Assembly (NCBI RefSeq): GCF_011326725.1
Contig: NZ_JAANCO010000001.1
Location: 1,835,115 to 1,899,114, forward strand
Length of the DNA: 64,000 nt
Source: Microbacterium excoecariae
GTDB lineage: Bacteria > Actinomycetota > Actinomycetes > Actinomycetales > Microbacteriaceae
Direction of reading: 5' to 3'
The notes below the pieces were generated by a model. That model worked only from the letters and a program-made list of their open reading frames with translations, was not told the DNA's origin and searched no databases. The position numbers and the translations under genes were made by a program. Positions 1-8,444 of this stretch are shown here, piece by piece. Every line of letters starts with the position of its first letter. Position 1 is the stretch's first letter.

Positions 1-2
1 AC

Positions 3-62
3 GACGCGCGGGCGCAGGTCGCCCGCGACGCGCTCGATCTCGCGCGCAAGATCGCCGGATAG
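3..62 (+). CDS. C-terminal end of an unidentified protein (5' end outside window)
   Basis: An open frame enters from the left edge and stops at TAG 60-62. Its last residues read DARAQVARDALDLARKIAG, an alpha-helical, Arg/Ala-rich tail. It converges on mutM with a 9-bp gap. Nineteen residues are too few to name a family. Confidence 0.4.
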   Translation, partial: DARAQVARDALDLARKIAG

Positions 63-71
63 CTGCCGGGG

Positions 72-989
72 TCAGGCCACGCGAGGCGCCCGCTGACACG
101 CGGGGCAGAAGTGGCTCGACCGGTTCGCGAATGCCGCACGGCGGATCGGCCGTCCGCACCGCGGGCATGGCTCGCCGGTCCGCCCATAGGCCTGCAGGGA
201 GCGCGCGAAGTACCCCGCCTGCCCGTTCACGTTGACGTACTGCGCGTCGAAGCTCGTCCCGCCCTCCGCCAGCGCGCGGGTCAGCACGGCGCGCACCTCG
301 GCGAGGATCCGGTTCGCGGCGCGCGTGGAGAGGGCACGCGCCGGCGTCTCCGGGTGCACCCGCGCGGCCCAGAGCGCCTCGTCCGCGTAGATGTTGCCGA
401 CGCCGCTGACGACGCGCTGATCGAGGAGCACACGCTTGACCGCCGAGGACGTGCGCGCCAGCGCGCGACGCAGCGCGAGGTCATCGAAGGCGGGGTCGAG
501 CGGATCCCGCGCGATGTGCGCCGCCTGCGACGCGACGAGGGCTCGGTCGTCGCCGAATCCTCCCGGGGCCCCATCCCCCGTCGCGACGAGCGGATCGATC
601 GCGAGCGAGCCGAACGTGCGCTGGTCCGCGAAGACCCACGCGACAAGGCCGTGGGACGGGTGCTCTACGAGGATCCGGATGCGCTCGTGCCGCTCGCGCG
701 GGGCGCCGGGGGCGCGCAGCAGCATCTGCCCGCTCATGCCGAGGTGGCCCACGACGCACTCGCCCGCGGGCGACGACAGCGGGAACCAGAGGAACTTGCC
801 GCGCCGCACCGCCGACAGGATGCCCTGGCCGGCGAGGCGCGCGGCGAAGTCGCCCGCGGGGTCCGGGCCGAACGCCGCGTGCCGCGTGAGGGCGCGCGCG
901 TCGAGCACCTCGACGTCCGCGACGCGCGACCCTACCAGCGCCGGCGCGAGACCGGCGCGCACGACCTCGACCTCGGGGAGCTCAGGCAC
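72..989 (-). CDS. mutM: Formamidopyrimidine-DNA glycosylase (Fpg/MutM)
   Basis: This is a bifunctional base-excision repair glycosylase/AP lyase that removes 8-oxoguanine and formamidopyrimidines. The N-terminus is MPELPEVE, so the catalytic Pro2 and Glu3 are intact after Met removal. The helix-two-turn-helix region ends in GVGNIYADEAL, and the C-terminus carries the zinc finger CPRC...CPAC. At 305 residues it is slightly longer than the usual 270-290. Translation starts at GTG (987-989). The start overlaps the rnc stop by 8 nt, so it is translationally coupled to rnc. The rnc-mutM order is normal for actinobacteria. Confidence 0.96.
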   Translation of the reverse strand: MPELPEVEVVRAGLAPALVGSRVADVEVLDARALTRHAAFGPDPAGDFAARLAGQGILSAVRRGKFLWFPLSSPAGECVVGHLGMSGQMLLRAPGAPRERHERIRILVEHPSHGLVAWVFADQRTFGSLAIDPLVATGDGAPGGFGDDRALVASQAAHIARDPLDPAFDDLALRRALARTSSAVKRVLLDQRVVSGVGNIYADEALWAARVHPETPARALSTRAANRILAEVRAVLTRALAEGGTSFDAQYVNVNGQAGYFARSLQAYGRTGEPCPRCGRPIRRAAFANRSSHFCPACQRAPRVA

Positions 990-1686
990 CCGCGCTCTCG
1001 CCCGCCGCGCGCCACAGCGTCAGCGCCGCGGCCATCTCGGCCTGCTTCTTGCTCGTGCCCTCGCCGCTCGCGGTGTGCGGGCCGACGCGCACGACGGCGC
1101 GGAAACGGCGGTCGTGATCCGGCCCCGTGCTCGAGATCTCGTACGTCGGCGCCGCCACGCCGAGCCGCGAGGCGAGCTCCTGGATCGCGGTCTTCGGATC
1201 CGTCGCCGCGCCGAAACGCGACGGATCGTCGAGGAGCGGCGTGATCAACCGGAGCACGAGCGCGTCCGCCGCGGCGCGCCCCGCCGAGAGGAAGGCCGCG
1301 CCCAGCACCGCCTCCGTCGCGTCCGCGAGGAGCGAGTCCTTGTCGCGCCCGCCGGTCTGCTCCTCGCCGCGCCCGAGCCGCAGGTGCGCGCCGAGGCCGA
1401 TGCCGCGCGCGACGCCCGCGAGCGCGACCGTCGAGACAAGACCGGCACGGCGCTTGGCGAGCTCGCCCTCCGAGACGTCCGGGAACCGGTCGTAGAGCAT
1501 CGCGGTCACGGCCAGGCCGAGGACGGAGTCGCCGAGGAACTCCAGGCGTTCGTTGTGGGGGATGCCGCCGTTTTCGTAGGCGAACGAACGGTGCGTCAGC
1601 GCCAAAGCGAGAAGCTCGGCGTCGATCTCGACGCCGAGCTTCTCGGGAAGTGTGGGCTGCGCACTTTCGTCAGAGCGCAGGGTCAT
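982..1686 (-). CDS. rnc: Ribonuclease III
   Basis: Double-stranded RNA endonuclease that processes rRNA precursors and structured mRNAs. The family signature NERLEFLGDS lies at residues 45-54, with a second acidic cluster in the DATEAVLGA stretch. The C-terminal third is a dsRNA-binding domain with TSKKQAEMAAA. I use the ATG at 1686 (MTLRSDESAQ) because upstream in-frame residues run into the rpmF coding region and are not RNase III-like. That gives 234 residues, the usual size. It lies 7 nt after rpmF and overlaps mutM by 8 nt. Confidence 0.96.
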   Translation of the reverse strand: MTLRSDESAQPTLPEKLGVEIDAELLALALTHRSFAYENGGIPHNERLEFLGDSVLGLAVTAMLYDRFPDVSEGELAKRRAGLVSTVALAGVARGIGLGAHLRLGRGEEQTGGRDKDSLLADATEAVLGAAFLSAGRAAADALVLRLITPLLDDPSRFGAATDPKTAIQELASRLGVAAPTYEISSTGPDHDRRFRAVVRVGPHTASGEGTSKKQAEMAAALTLWRAAGESAGA

Positions 1687-1693
1687 GTCGACG

Positions 1694-1903
1694 TCAGACG
1701 TCGGCGACCTTGCGGCCCTTGTACTCGAGGAACAGCTCGGTGCCCTGCGAGTCCGTGACAACCTTCGCCTGGTGGGGGCGGCTGTAGACGACCTTGCCGT
1801 TCTCCACCGTCTTGACGAGGGCCGGGGCCTCCGCCTTCCACTGCGAACGACGCGAACGCGTGTTGGAGCGGGATACCCGGCGCTTCGGGGGGTTACCTGC
1901 CAT
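1694..1903 (-). CDS. rpmF: 50S ribosomal protein L32
   Basis: Small basic ribosomal protein of 69 residues, beginning [19 protein letters not shown], the normal actinobacterial L32 N-terminus. The start at 1903 is set by that alignment and by a purine-rich ribosome-binding site (AGAGAAGAG) about 7 nt upstream. There is no CxxC zinc pair, so this appears to be the zinc-independent form. It sits 2 nt downstream of the DUF177 gene, the classic yceD-rpmF pair. Confidence 0.95.
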   Translation of the reverse strand: MAGNPPKRRVSRSNTRSRRSQWKAEAPALVKTVENGKVVYSRPHQAKVVTDSQGTELFLEYKGRKVADV

Positions 1904-1905
1904 GG

Positions 1906-2460
1906 CTAACTCTCTTCTCTGCTCTGGACGGCGCCGGGCGCCGACTCGGTGTGTGTGAGTTCCTGGAGCGCGGCCCATCGCGGGTCAACGGGGGCCGGCG
2001 CCTCGCCGGAAGATTCGGACCGACGATCGCCCGTGGCGGGATCAAGACCCGGGCAATCCGGCGAACAAACCGGCTGAAACGGAAGCGACAGAACGATCGC
2101 ATCCCTGACCAGAGTTTCAAGATCCACGTGGTCGTCTTGAAGCTCAAAGTCAGATGTTTCCTGACCAGGGTACTCGAAAAGCTCCTGGAACTCGACTTCG
2201 ACAGGCTGGGAGATGTCTCGCAGGCACCGCCCGCAGACGCCGTCGTAGATCGTGTCCACCGTGCCGGAGGCGAGGATCCCCTCGTGCACGGATTCGAGGC
2301 GCACCTCAAGCTCGAGTTCGCGCCCCTGTTCGACGGAGACGATCCCCTCTCCCCAACGCTCGGGCGCGGGGATCGTGAGGGAATGCTCGCGCATCTCGCC
2401 CGGCTTGCGCACGATGTCGCGCGCCGGGAGGACGAAGGGTCCGGAGAGTCGGTTCTTCAC
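1906..2460 (-). CDS. DUF177 (YceD/Rrp-associated) protein
   Basis: This is the YceD/DUF177 family, nearly always encoded next to rpmF and linked in other bacteria to 23S rRNA accumulation. The protein has 184 residues and four cysteines in two clusters (GVCGRCLRD and [10 protein letters not shown]), the family's probable metal-binding pairs. I chose GTG 2458-2460 ([15 protein letters not shown]). A TACGCT -10 hexamer at 2467-2472 lies exactly 6 nt upstream, indicating a leaderless transcript. The C-terminus, [10 protein letters not shown], is the usual DUF177 ending. Confidence 0.9.
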   Translation of the reverse strand: MKNRLSGPFVLPARDIVRKPGEMREHSLTIPAPERWGEGIVSVEQGRELELEVRLESVHEGILASGTVDTIYDGVCGRCLRDISQPVEVEFQELFEYPGQETSDFELQDDHVDLETLVRDAIVLSLPFQPVCSPDCPGLDPATGDRRSESSGEAPAPVDPRWAALQELTHTESAPGAVQSREES

Positions 2461-2506
2461 CCCTCCAGCGTACGTGCCGCCGCCGCCCCGGGGCACGCGG
2501 CGCGGC

Positions 2507-3007
2507 TCAGAATTCGCTTGGCGTCGCGCCCTTGAGGTACTGCGATACCGCGCCGGGGACATAGGGCGAAACGTCGCCGCCGAGGCTCGCGACCTGACGC
2601 ACGAGCGAGCTCGACACGACGGAGTTCGCCGGATCCGCGAGCAGGAAGACGGTCTCCACCCCCGCGAGGTGATTGTTCACGACCGCCATGGGTGTCTCGT
2701 AGGCCACGTCCTGCTGCGAGCGGATCCCCTTCACGAGGACGCCCGCCCCGACCTCCTGCGCGTAGTCGACGAGGAGGCCGACGCTCCACGAGCCGACGAT
2801 CACGCGCCCCGTGATCCCCGCCTCCGCGATCGCCTGCTCGAGCAGCTGCATCCTGAGGGCGATGGGGAGCATCCCCTCCTTGTCGGGGTTGTGGACGACG
2901 AGGACGTGCGTCTCGTCGTACAACGCCGCCGCGCGGCGCACGATATCGAGGTGCCCCAGCGTGGGCGGGTCGAACGATCCCGGGACGACGGCGACGCGAT
3001 TGCTCAT
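2507..3007 (-). CDS. coaD: Phosphopantetheine adenylyltransferase
   Basis: Catalyses the penultimate step of coenzyme A synthesis, transferring AMP from ATP to 4'-phosphopantetheine. The nucleotidyltransferase motif SFDPPTLGH is at residues 11-19, and [16 protein letters not shown] supplies the C-terminal nucleotide-binding part. Its 166 residues are typical. A TACTCT hexamer (3014-3019) sits 6 nt before the ATG, so the transcript is probably leaderless. It lies downstream of recG on the same strand with a 33-nt gap. Confidence 0.96.
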   Translation of the reverse strand: MSNRVAVVPGSFDPPTLGHLDIVRRAAALYDETHVLVVHNPDKEGMLPIALRMQLLEQAIAEAGITGRVIVGSWSVGLLVDYAQEVGAGVLVKGIRSQQDVAYETPMAVVNNHLAGVETVFLLADPANSVVSSSLVRQVASLGGDVSPYVPGAVSQYLKGATPSEF

Positions 3008-3040
3008 GGGGAAAGAGTAGCGAGCGCGCCGCGCGAACCG

Positions 3041-5218
3041 TCAGTTCTTCCGCATCGCGGCGCGCTCGACCTCGCCGACCTGCGCCGCGACCATCGCGCG
3101 CAGCCCCGCGTGTCGCTCGAGCTGGGGGTCGTCGCGCAGCACGTCGATCGCCATCGTGCGGGCCCGGTCAATGAGCCCGGCGTCCTTGATGACGCGCAGG
3201 AGCTTCAGCGAGGAGCGCGTGCCGGACTGCGCGTCTCCCAGGACATCGCCCTCGCCGCGAAGCCCGAGGTCGGCCTCCGCGAGCTCGAACCCGTCGAGCG
3301 TCGCGGCGACCGCCTCCACGCGCTCGCGGGCGGGCGTGCCCTCGAGCGCCTCGGTCACGAGGAGGCACAGGCCCGGAACGCCGCCGCGGCCCACCCGCCC
3401 GCGCAGCTGATGCAGCTGCGAGACGCCGAATCGATCGGCGTCGAGAATGATCATCGTCGACGCGTTCGGCACGTCGACGCCCACCTCGATGACGGTCGTC
3501 GCGACCACCACGTCGATCTCCCCGGCGGCGAACGCGCGCATCACGGCATCCTTGTCGTCGGCGGGAAGCTTGCCGTGGAGGGCGCGGATCCGGAGCGCCT
3601 GAGTATCGGGCTGCCGGGAGAGCGTGTCGGCCACCTGGAGCACGCCGAATCGCGGCCCCTTCGCGCCGTCCTCGCCTTCGAGCGCCGGGGCGTCGTCCAC
3701 GTCGTCGAGGCGCGCCGCGGCGGTCGTCGCCTCCGTGTCGATCGCGGCGCAGACGACGAACACCTGGTGCCCCTTCGCAACCTCCTCCGCCGCGCGCTGC
3801 CAGACGCGGGCGAACCAGCCCGGTTTCTCGGCGATCGGCGCCACGAAGGTCTGGATGCCCGCGCGCCCCGCCGGCATCGTGCGGATCGTGGACACGTCGA
3901 GGTCGCCGAACACGGTCATCGCCACCGTGCGCGGGATCGGCGTGGCCGTAAGGACGAGGACGTGGGGGTTTTGGCCCTTCGCCCGGAGCGCCTCGCGCTG
4001 GTCGACGCCGAACCGGTGCTGCTCGTCGACGACGACGAGGCCGAGGTCGGCGAAGGTCGTCGTGTCGCTCAGCAGCGCGTGCGTGCCGACGACGATGCGG
4101 GCCTGCCCGGCCGCGACGCGGAGCGCCGCCCGGCGGCGCTCCGCCGCGCCCATGCTCCCCGTCACGAGCGTCGGGACGAGCTCGGCCGAAAGCTCCGGCC
4201 CCAGCATGCGCGTGATCGACCGCAGGTGCTGGGCCGCCAGCACCTCCGTCGGCGCGATGAGCGCGCTCTGCCCGCCGGACTCGGCGACCTGCAGCATGGC
4301 CCGCAGCGCCACAAGGGTCTTCCCCGACCCCACCTCGCCCTGTACCAGGCGGTTCATGGGGTGCGTCTCGGCGAGTTCCGCCGCGATGTCGATGCCCACG
4401 GTCTCCTGATCCGGGGTCAGCGTGAATCCGAGGGCGTCGTCGAACCGACCGACGAGGCCGCCCGCCCGCGCGGGGCGCGGCGTCGCGTCGAGCGCGCGCA
4501 CCGCCACCCGCTGCTGCACGAGGGCGGTCTGCATCACGAAGGCCTCATGCAAGCGCAGCGTGTGCCGCGCGCGGTGCACGTCCGCGTCCGTCTCCGGCCG
4601 GTGAACGCGCTGGAGCGCCTCACGGGCGGGCAGGGCCTTCTGCGCTTGGCGCGCCTCGGCCGTGAGCGGATCCGGAACCTCGCCCAGCCCGTCGAGCGCG
4701 ATCGTCACGAGGTCCTCGATCTTCCACGTCGGCAGGATCGAGGTCGCGGCGTAGATCGGAAGCGGGATCTCGGCGAACCGCTCCGCGTTCTCGCGCGCCT
4801 CCGCCTCGTCCGCGAAGAGCCGGTACTCCGGATGGGCGAACTGCAACTGCTCGCGGTACACGCCGACCTTGCCCGAAAAGATTCCGCGCGCGCCGGGCAC
4901 GAGCTCGTTCGCCCGCCACTCCTGCCCGAAGAAGGTGAGCGACATTTCCCCGATGCCGTCGCCGATGACGACCTCGACGAGCTTCCCGCGGCGCTGGCGC
5001 ATGGGGCGCACCTGGGTCTTGCGCACCTCCGCGACGATCGTGGCGGGCTGCCCCACCGGCAGTTCGAGGATCGGGGTGAGGTCCCCGCGCTTGGCGTACC
5101 GGCGCGGATAGTGCGTGACGAGGTCGCCGACCGACTCCATGCCGAACGCGCGCCCGAGGGCCTTGGCGGGCGTGACCCCCACGGCCTCCGCGAGCGGGGT
5201 ATCCAGCGTGAAGCTCAT
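3041..5218 (-). CDS. recG: ATP-dependent DNA helicase RecG
   Basis: Branch-migration helicase for replication-fork rescue and recombination. The order of domains is an N-terminal wedge/OB region, then two superfamily 2 helicase lobes. Visible motifs are Walker A GEVGSGKT, the DEQH variant of the DEAD box in VVVDEQHRFG, VLTATPIPRT, and motif VI QLRGRVGRGG. At 725 residues it is full length. A TATGAT hexamer at 5225-5230 is 6 nt upstream of the ATG, so the mRNA is probably leaderless. It diverges from rsmD. Confidence 0.97.
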   Translation of the reverse strand: MSFTLDTPLAEAVGVTPAKALGRAFGMESVGDLVTHYPRRYAKRGDLTPILELPVGQPATIVAEVRKTQVRPMRQRRGKLVEVVIGDGIGEMSLTFFGQEWRANELVPGARGIFSGKVGVYREQLQFAHPEYRLFADEAEARENAERFAEIPLPIYAATSILPTWKIEDLVTIALDGLGEVPDPLTAEARQAQKALPAREALQRVHRPETDADVHRARHTLRLHEAFVMQTALVQQRVAVRALDATPRPARAGGLVGRFDDALGFTLTPDQETVGIDIAAELAETHPMNRLVQGEVGSGKTLVALRAMLQVAESGGQSALIAPTEVLAAQHLRSITRMLGPELSAELVPTLVTGSMGAAERRRAALRVAAGQARIVVGTHALLSDTTTFADLGLVVVDEQHRFGVDQREALRAKGQNPHVLVLTATPIPRTVAMTVFGDLDVSTIRTMPAGRAGIQTFVAPIAEKPGWFARVWQRAAEEVAKGHQVFVVCAAIDTEATTAAARLDDVDDAPALEGEDGAKGPRFGVLQVADTLSRQPDTQALRIRALHGKLPADDKDAVMRAFAAGEIDVVVATTVIEVGVDVPNASTMIILDADRFGVSQLHQLRGRVGRGGVPGLCLLVTEALEGTPARERVEAVAATLDGFELAEADLGLRGEGDVLGDAQSGTRSSLKLLRVIKDAGLIDRARTMAIDVLRDDPQLERHAGLRAMVAAQVGEVERAAMRKN

Positions 5219-5224
5219 CCCTCG

Positions 5225-5269
5225 ATCATAGGTTCGGCCCCCGACATTCCCCGCGCCGGCCGTTAGGGT
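5225..5269. promoter_or_regulatory. Divergent leaderless promoters of recG and rsmD
   Basis: On the minus strand TATGAT (5230-5225) lies 6 nt before the recG ATG. On the plus strand TAGGGT (5264-5269) lies 6 nt before the rsmD GTG. A sigma-A -10 box at that distance puts the transcription start on the start codon. No clear -35 boxes are visible. Confidence 0.6.
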
Positions 5270-5275
5270 GGAGCG

Positions 5276-5875
5276 GTGACGAGGATCATCGCGGGCCGCG
5301 CCGGTGGCACCCGGCTCGACGTCCCGTCCTCCGGGACGCGCCCGACGAGCGAGCGGGTGCGCGAGTCGCTCTTCGGCGCCCTCGAGCCCACGGGCCTTCT
5401 CGACGGCACGGCGGTGCTCGACCTCTACGCCGGATCCGGCGCGCTCGGGCTGGAGGCGATCAGCCGCGGCGCGGCGCGGTGCGATCTCGTCGAGCGCGCG
5501 GCGCCGGCCGCGCGGATCGCCGAGCGCAACGCCCGGCGCGTCGCCGAGGCGGCGGGCGCCTCAGCCCGCGTGCACGCGAGCGGCGTGCAGCCCTTCCTCC
5601 GCTCCGCCCGCGGCCCCTACGATCTCGTCTTCCTCGACCCGCCCTACGACCTCGGCGCCGAGAAGCTGCAGGCCGACCTCCGCGCCCTCGCCCCGCTCCT
5701 CGCTCCCGACGCGCTCGTCGTCGTCGAGCGGGCGACGCGCTCGGGCGCCCCCGACTGGGCCGCGGCGGGTCTCGCGGCGTTCCGCGATCGCGCCTACGGC
5801 GATACCGCGCTCTGGTGGGGCGAGCCGCGGCAGGCCGATCAGGCCGGGGCCGCCCCAGACGCCCAGTCGCGATAG
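5276..5875 (+). CDS. rsmD: 16S rRNA (guanine966-N2)-methyltransferase RsmD
   Basis: SAM-dependent methyltransferase acting on G966 of 16S rRNA. It opens MTRIIAGRAGGTRL and has the RPTSERVRESLF stretch typical of RsmD. The SAM-binding motif is LDLYAGSGALGLEAISRG and the catalytic motif is DPPYDLG. GTG start at 5276, 6 nt after a TAGGGT -10 box. Length is 199 residues. Its last 37 nt overlap the convergent thiL gene. Confidence 0.93.
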   Translation: MTRIIAGRAGGTRLDVPSSGTRPTSERVRESLFGALEPTGLLDGTAVLDLYAGSGALGLEAISRGAARCDLVERAAPAARIAERNARRVAEAAGASARVHASGVQPFLRSARGPYDLVFLDPPYDLGAEKLQADLRALAPLLAPDALVVVERATRSGAPDWAAAGLAAFRDRAYGDTALWWGEPRQADQAGAAPDAQSR

Positions 5876-6828
5876 GGATCCCACCCGGATCCGCCCGCGT
5901 GCGGCTGACCGTCGACGAGCACCTCGCTCGCCCCGGCGGCCACGACCCGCCCGATCGCGCGAAACCCGGGCGGGAGCGCCCCCTCCGGGAACGTCGCCAG
6001 CAGCGCGTGGTCCTCGCCGCCCGCGAGCGCGGCCTGCGGATCCGGCCCCAGCGCGCGGGCGTCGAGGTCGAGCGCGACGCCCGAGGCACGCGCGAGCCGG
6101 CCCGCGTCGCGCGCCAGCCCATCGGAGACGTCCATCATCGCGGTCGCGCCGCCGCGCGCCGCGAAGGGCCCGAGCCCGACGGGCGGCTGCGGTCGCAGCT
6201 GGGCCGCGACGAGACGATCCTCCTCGGAGGCAAGCTCCGCGCGGTCGAGGGGCGTCGCGCGGCCGGCCTCATCGCAGAAGCGGGAGAAGAGGACGCGCAG
6301 CCCCGCGGCGGCCTGGCCCATCTCGCCCGCGAGCGCGACGACCTCCCCCGCGGCGGCTCCCGAGCGGAGCACGGGCTCACGCCCCTCCGTGTCGCCGAGC
6401 GCCGTGACGGCGATCGTGAGCGCGGCCGACTGCGTGAGGTCTCCCCCGACGACGGCGCACCCGGGAGCCAGCGCCTCGCAGGCCTCGCGGAACCCGTCCG
6501 CCATGGCCTCGACGTCGGCGATCGGCAGGTCACCGGGCAGGCCGAGCGCCACGACGAGCGCGGTGGGCCGCGCACCCATGGCCGCCACGTCGGCGAGGTT
6601 GACGGCGCACGCCTTCCAGCCCAGGTCGTACCCGGAGGACCATGCCCGCCGAAAGTCCGGCCCCTCGATGAGAGTGTCCGTTGTCACGACCACCGAGCCG
6701 GAGGTCTGAACGACCGCGGCGTCGTCGCCGGGGCCGACGCGGGCCGCGCTCGCTCGCCCCGTGCGGGCGAGGATCCGCGCCAGGATGTCGGATTCGGTGA
6801 GCTCGCGCACGAGGGTCGGTTGCTGCAT
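5839..6828 (-). CDS. thiL: Thiamine-monophosphate kinase
   Basis: Phosphorylates thiamine monophosphate to thiamine pyrophosphate. It has the PurM-like fold motifs VGPGDDAAVV near the N-terminus, NLADVAAMGA in the middle, and DVSDGLARDAGRLA for metal/ATP binding. Length is 329 residues. The ATG is 6 nt downstream of a TACGCT hexamer (6835-6840). The end overlaps rsmD tail-to-tail by 37 bp. Confidence 0.94.
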   Translation of the reverse strand: MQQPTLVRELTESDILARILARTGRASAARVGPGDDAAVVQTSGSVVVTTDTLIEGPDFRRAWSSGYDLGWKACAVNLADVAAMGARPTALVVALGLPGDLPIADVEAMADGFREACEALAPGCAVVGGDLTQSAALTIAVTALGDTEGREPVLRSGAAAGEVVALAGEMGQAAAGLRVLFSRFCDEAGRATPLDRAELASEEDRLVAAQLRPQPPVGLGPFAARGGATAMMDVSDGLARDAGRLARASGVALDLDARALGPDPQAALAGGEDHALLATFPEGALPPGFRAIGRVVAAGASEVLVDGQPHAGGSGWDPYRDWASGAAPA

Positions 6829-6834
6829 CCCTTC

Positions 6835-6853
6835 AGCGTAGGGCGCCTAGGCT
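6835..6853. promoter_or_regulatory. Divergent leaderless promoters of thiL and the DUF3515 gene
   Basis: TACGCT on the minus strand (6840-6835) is 6 nt before the thiL ATG. TAGGCT on the plus strand (6848-6853) is 6 nt before the GTG at 6860. The intergenic space is only 31 bp, so the two polymerase footprints overlap and the promoters must compete. Confidence 0.6.
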
Positions 6854-6859
6854 GGTCGG

Positions 6860-7351
6860 GTGATTCGTCGCCTCGCCGCCGCCGCCGCGCTCGCCGCCGG
6901 CGTCGCCCTCTCCGGTTGCACGCCCACCGTCCACATGGAGCCGGCCCCGCGGGCGAACGAACCGGTGTGCGCGGACGTGAGCGTACGCGTGCCCGAGCAG
7001 ATCGGCGACCTGTCGCGCGTCTGGACTGACGCGCAGGCCACCGCGGCATGGGGCGACCCCTCCGTCGTGCTGTTCACGTGCGGGCTCGAGCCGCCGGCGC
7101 CGACGACCCTCCAGTGCGTGACCGTCTCCGGCGTGGACTGGATCGTCGACGAGACCGACTTCCCGAACCTGCGGCTCACGACCTACGGACGCGCGCCCGC
7201 GGCGCAGGTGTACGTCGACACGGAAGAGGTCAGCAGCAACGACGTGCTCGCGGCCCTCTCCAGCGCCGCCGGATCGCTCCCGAAGGAGTCCGAGTGCGTG
7301 GCCGCAGACGAGGCCGAGCCCGTCCCCGACGACGCCACGGTCGCCGGCTGA
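6860..7351 (+). CDS. DUF3515-family lipoprotein
   Basis: A 163-residue exported protein of unknown function in the actinobacterial DUF3515 family, which usually sits next to ddl. The signal peptide MIRRLAAAAALAAGVALSGC ends in a lipobox, so it should be lipid-anchored on the outer face of the membrane at Cys20. The mature part has four further cysteines that could form disulfides. GTG start, 6 nt after TAGGCT. It converges with ddl, 4 nt apart. Confidence 0.85.
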   Translation: MIRRLAAAAALAAGVALSGCTPTVHMEPAPRANEPVCADVSVRVPEQIGDLSRVWTDAQATAAWGDPSVVLFTCGLEPPAPTTLQCVTVSGVDWIVDETDFPNLRLTTYGRAPAAQVYVDTEEVSSNDVLAALSSAAGSLPKESECVAADEAEPVPDDATVAG

Positions 7352-7355
7352 GCCG

Positions 7356-8444
7356 CTACGCCGCGAGCCCGAGCTCCACGAGCTCCGTGATCAGGTCGGC
7401 GTAGCTCAGGCCCGTCGCGATCCAACACTTCGGGTACATCGAGATCGGCGTGAAGCCCGGCATCGTGTTGAGCTCGTTCACGACGATCTCGCCCGCGGCG
7501 GTGAGGAACACGTCCACGCGGGCCAGCCCGCGGCCGTCCACGGCGTCGAAGGCGCGCGCGCCGATCTCGCGGATCCGCGCGGTCTCCTCGTCCGACAGCT
7601 GCGCGGGGCACACGATGTCGGCGCCGTCTCCCCCGAGGTACTTGCCCTCGAAGTCGTAGAACTCGCGCGTCGTCAGAACGATCTCGCCCGGAAGGGACGC
7701 GCGGGTCTCGCCCGCGGCGCGCCCCTCGAGCACCGCAACCTCGATCTCGCGCCCGACGATCGCGGTCTCGACGAGCACCTTGTCGTCCTCCGCGAACGCC
7801 ACGCGCATCGCCTCGGCGAGCTCCGACGCGTCGTGCGCCTTCGACACGCCCACGCTCGAACCGGCGCGGGACGGCTTGACGAAGACCGGGTAGCCCAGGC
7901 CGTCGACGGCGGACCGCACGGCCTCCTCGTCCGAGGCCCACTGCCGCGCTCGCACCGTGACCCACGGCGCCACGGCGATGCCCGCCGCCTGGAGCGCGAC
8001 CTTCATGAAGTGCTTGTCCATGCAGACGGCGGAATCCAGCACGCGCCCGCCGGCGTACGGGATCTCGAGCACGTCGAGGAACCCCTGCATCGTGCCGTCC
8101 TCGCCGTGGATCCCATGCAGGATCGGCAGCACGACATCGACCTCGCCGAGGCTGTCCACCCGGCCGTCCGCGTGACGGACCCGCAGCTCGCGCGCGCCCC
8201 CCGGCATCGGCCACAGCACGCGCGTGCCGTTGTCCGTCACCTCGGGGAGCTGCGCCGCGTCGAGCCGGAAGCGCTCCGGGTCGTCCTCCTCGAGCACGAA
8301 CACCCCGTCGCGCGTGATTCCCACGGGGATCACGCGGAACCGGTCGCGATCAATCGCCCCGAGAACCCCGCCCGCCGTCGCGGAAGAGATCGCGTGCTCG
8401 CTCGAGCGCCCTCCGAAGAGGACCGCCACGGTCGCCTGTGCCAT
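7356..8444 (-). CDS. ddl: D-alanine--D-alanine ligase
   Basis: ATP-grasp ligase making D-Ala-D-Ala for peptidoglycan. The N-terminus is MAQATVAVLFGGRSSEH. Further motifs are LHGIHGEDGTMQGFL, KPSRAGSSVGVSK and NELNTMPGFTPISMYP. A strong AGGAGGA ribosome-binding site fixes the ATG at 8444, giving 362 residues. The unusual point is that the first 95 nt lie inside the 3' end of gpsA in another frame. Its ribosome-binding site is therefore gpsA coding sequence. Confidence 0.96.
   Translation of the reverse strand: MAQATVAVLFGGRSSEHAISSATAGGVLGAIDRDRFRVIPVGITRDGVFVLEEDDPERFRLDAAQLPEVTDNGTRVLWPMPGGARELRVRHADGRVDSLGEVDVVLPILHGIHGEDGTMQGFLDVLEIPYAGGRVLDSAVCMDKHFMKVALQAAGIAVAPWVTVRARQWASDEEAVRSAVDGLGYPVFVKPSRAGSSVGVSKAHDASELAEAMRVAFAEDDKVLVETAIVGREIEVAVLEGRAAGETRASLPGEIVLTTREFYDFEGKYLGGDGADIVCPAQLSDEETARIREIGARAFDAVDGRGLARVDVFLTAAGEIVVNELNTMPGFTPISMYPKCWIATGLSYADLITELVELGLAA

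Noticed and set aside
1-62. Naming the left-edge fragment as a specific protein
   Set aside because: Only 19 residues are present and none are diagnostic.
2252-5266. Plus-strand open frame of ~1000 codons opposite recG/coaD
   Set aside because: It is the antisense of recG and coaD in GC-rich DNA. Its translation is Arg/His/Asp-rich low-complexity sequence without domains, while recG on the other strand has all helicase motifs.
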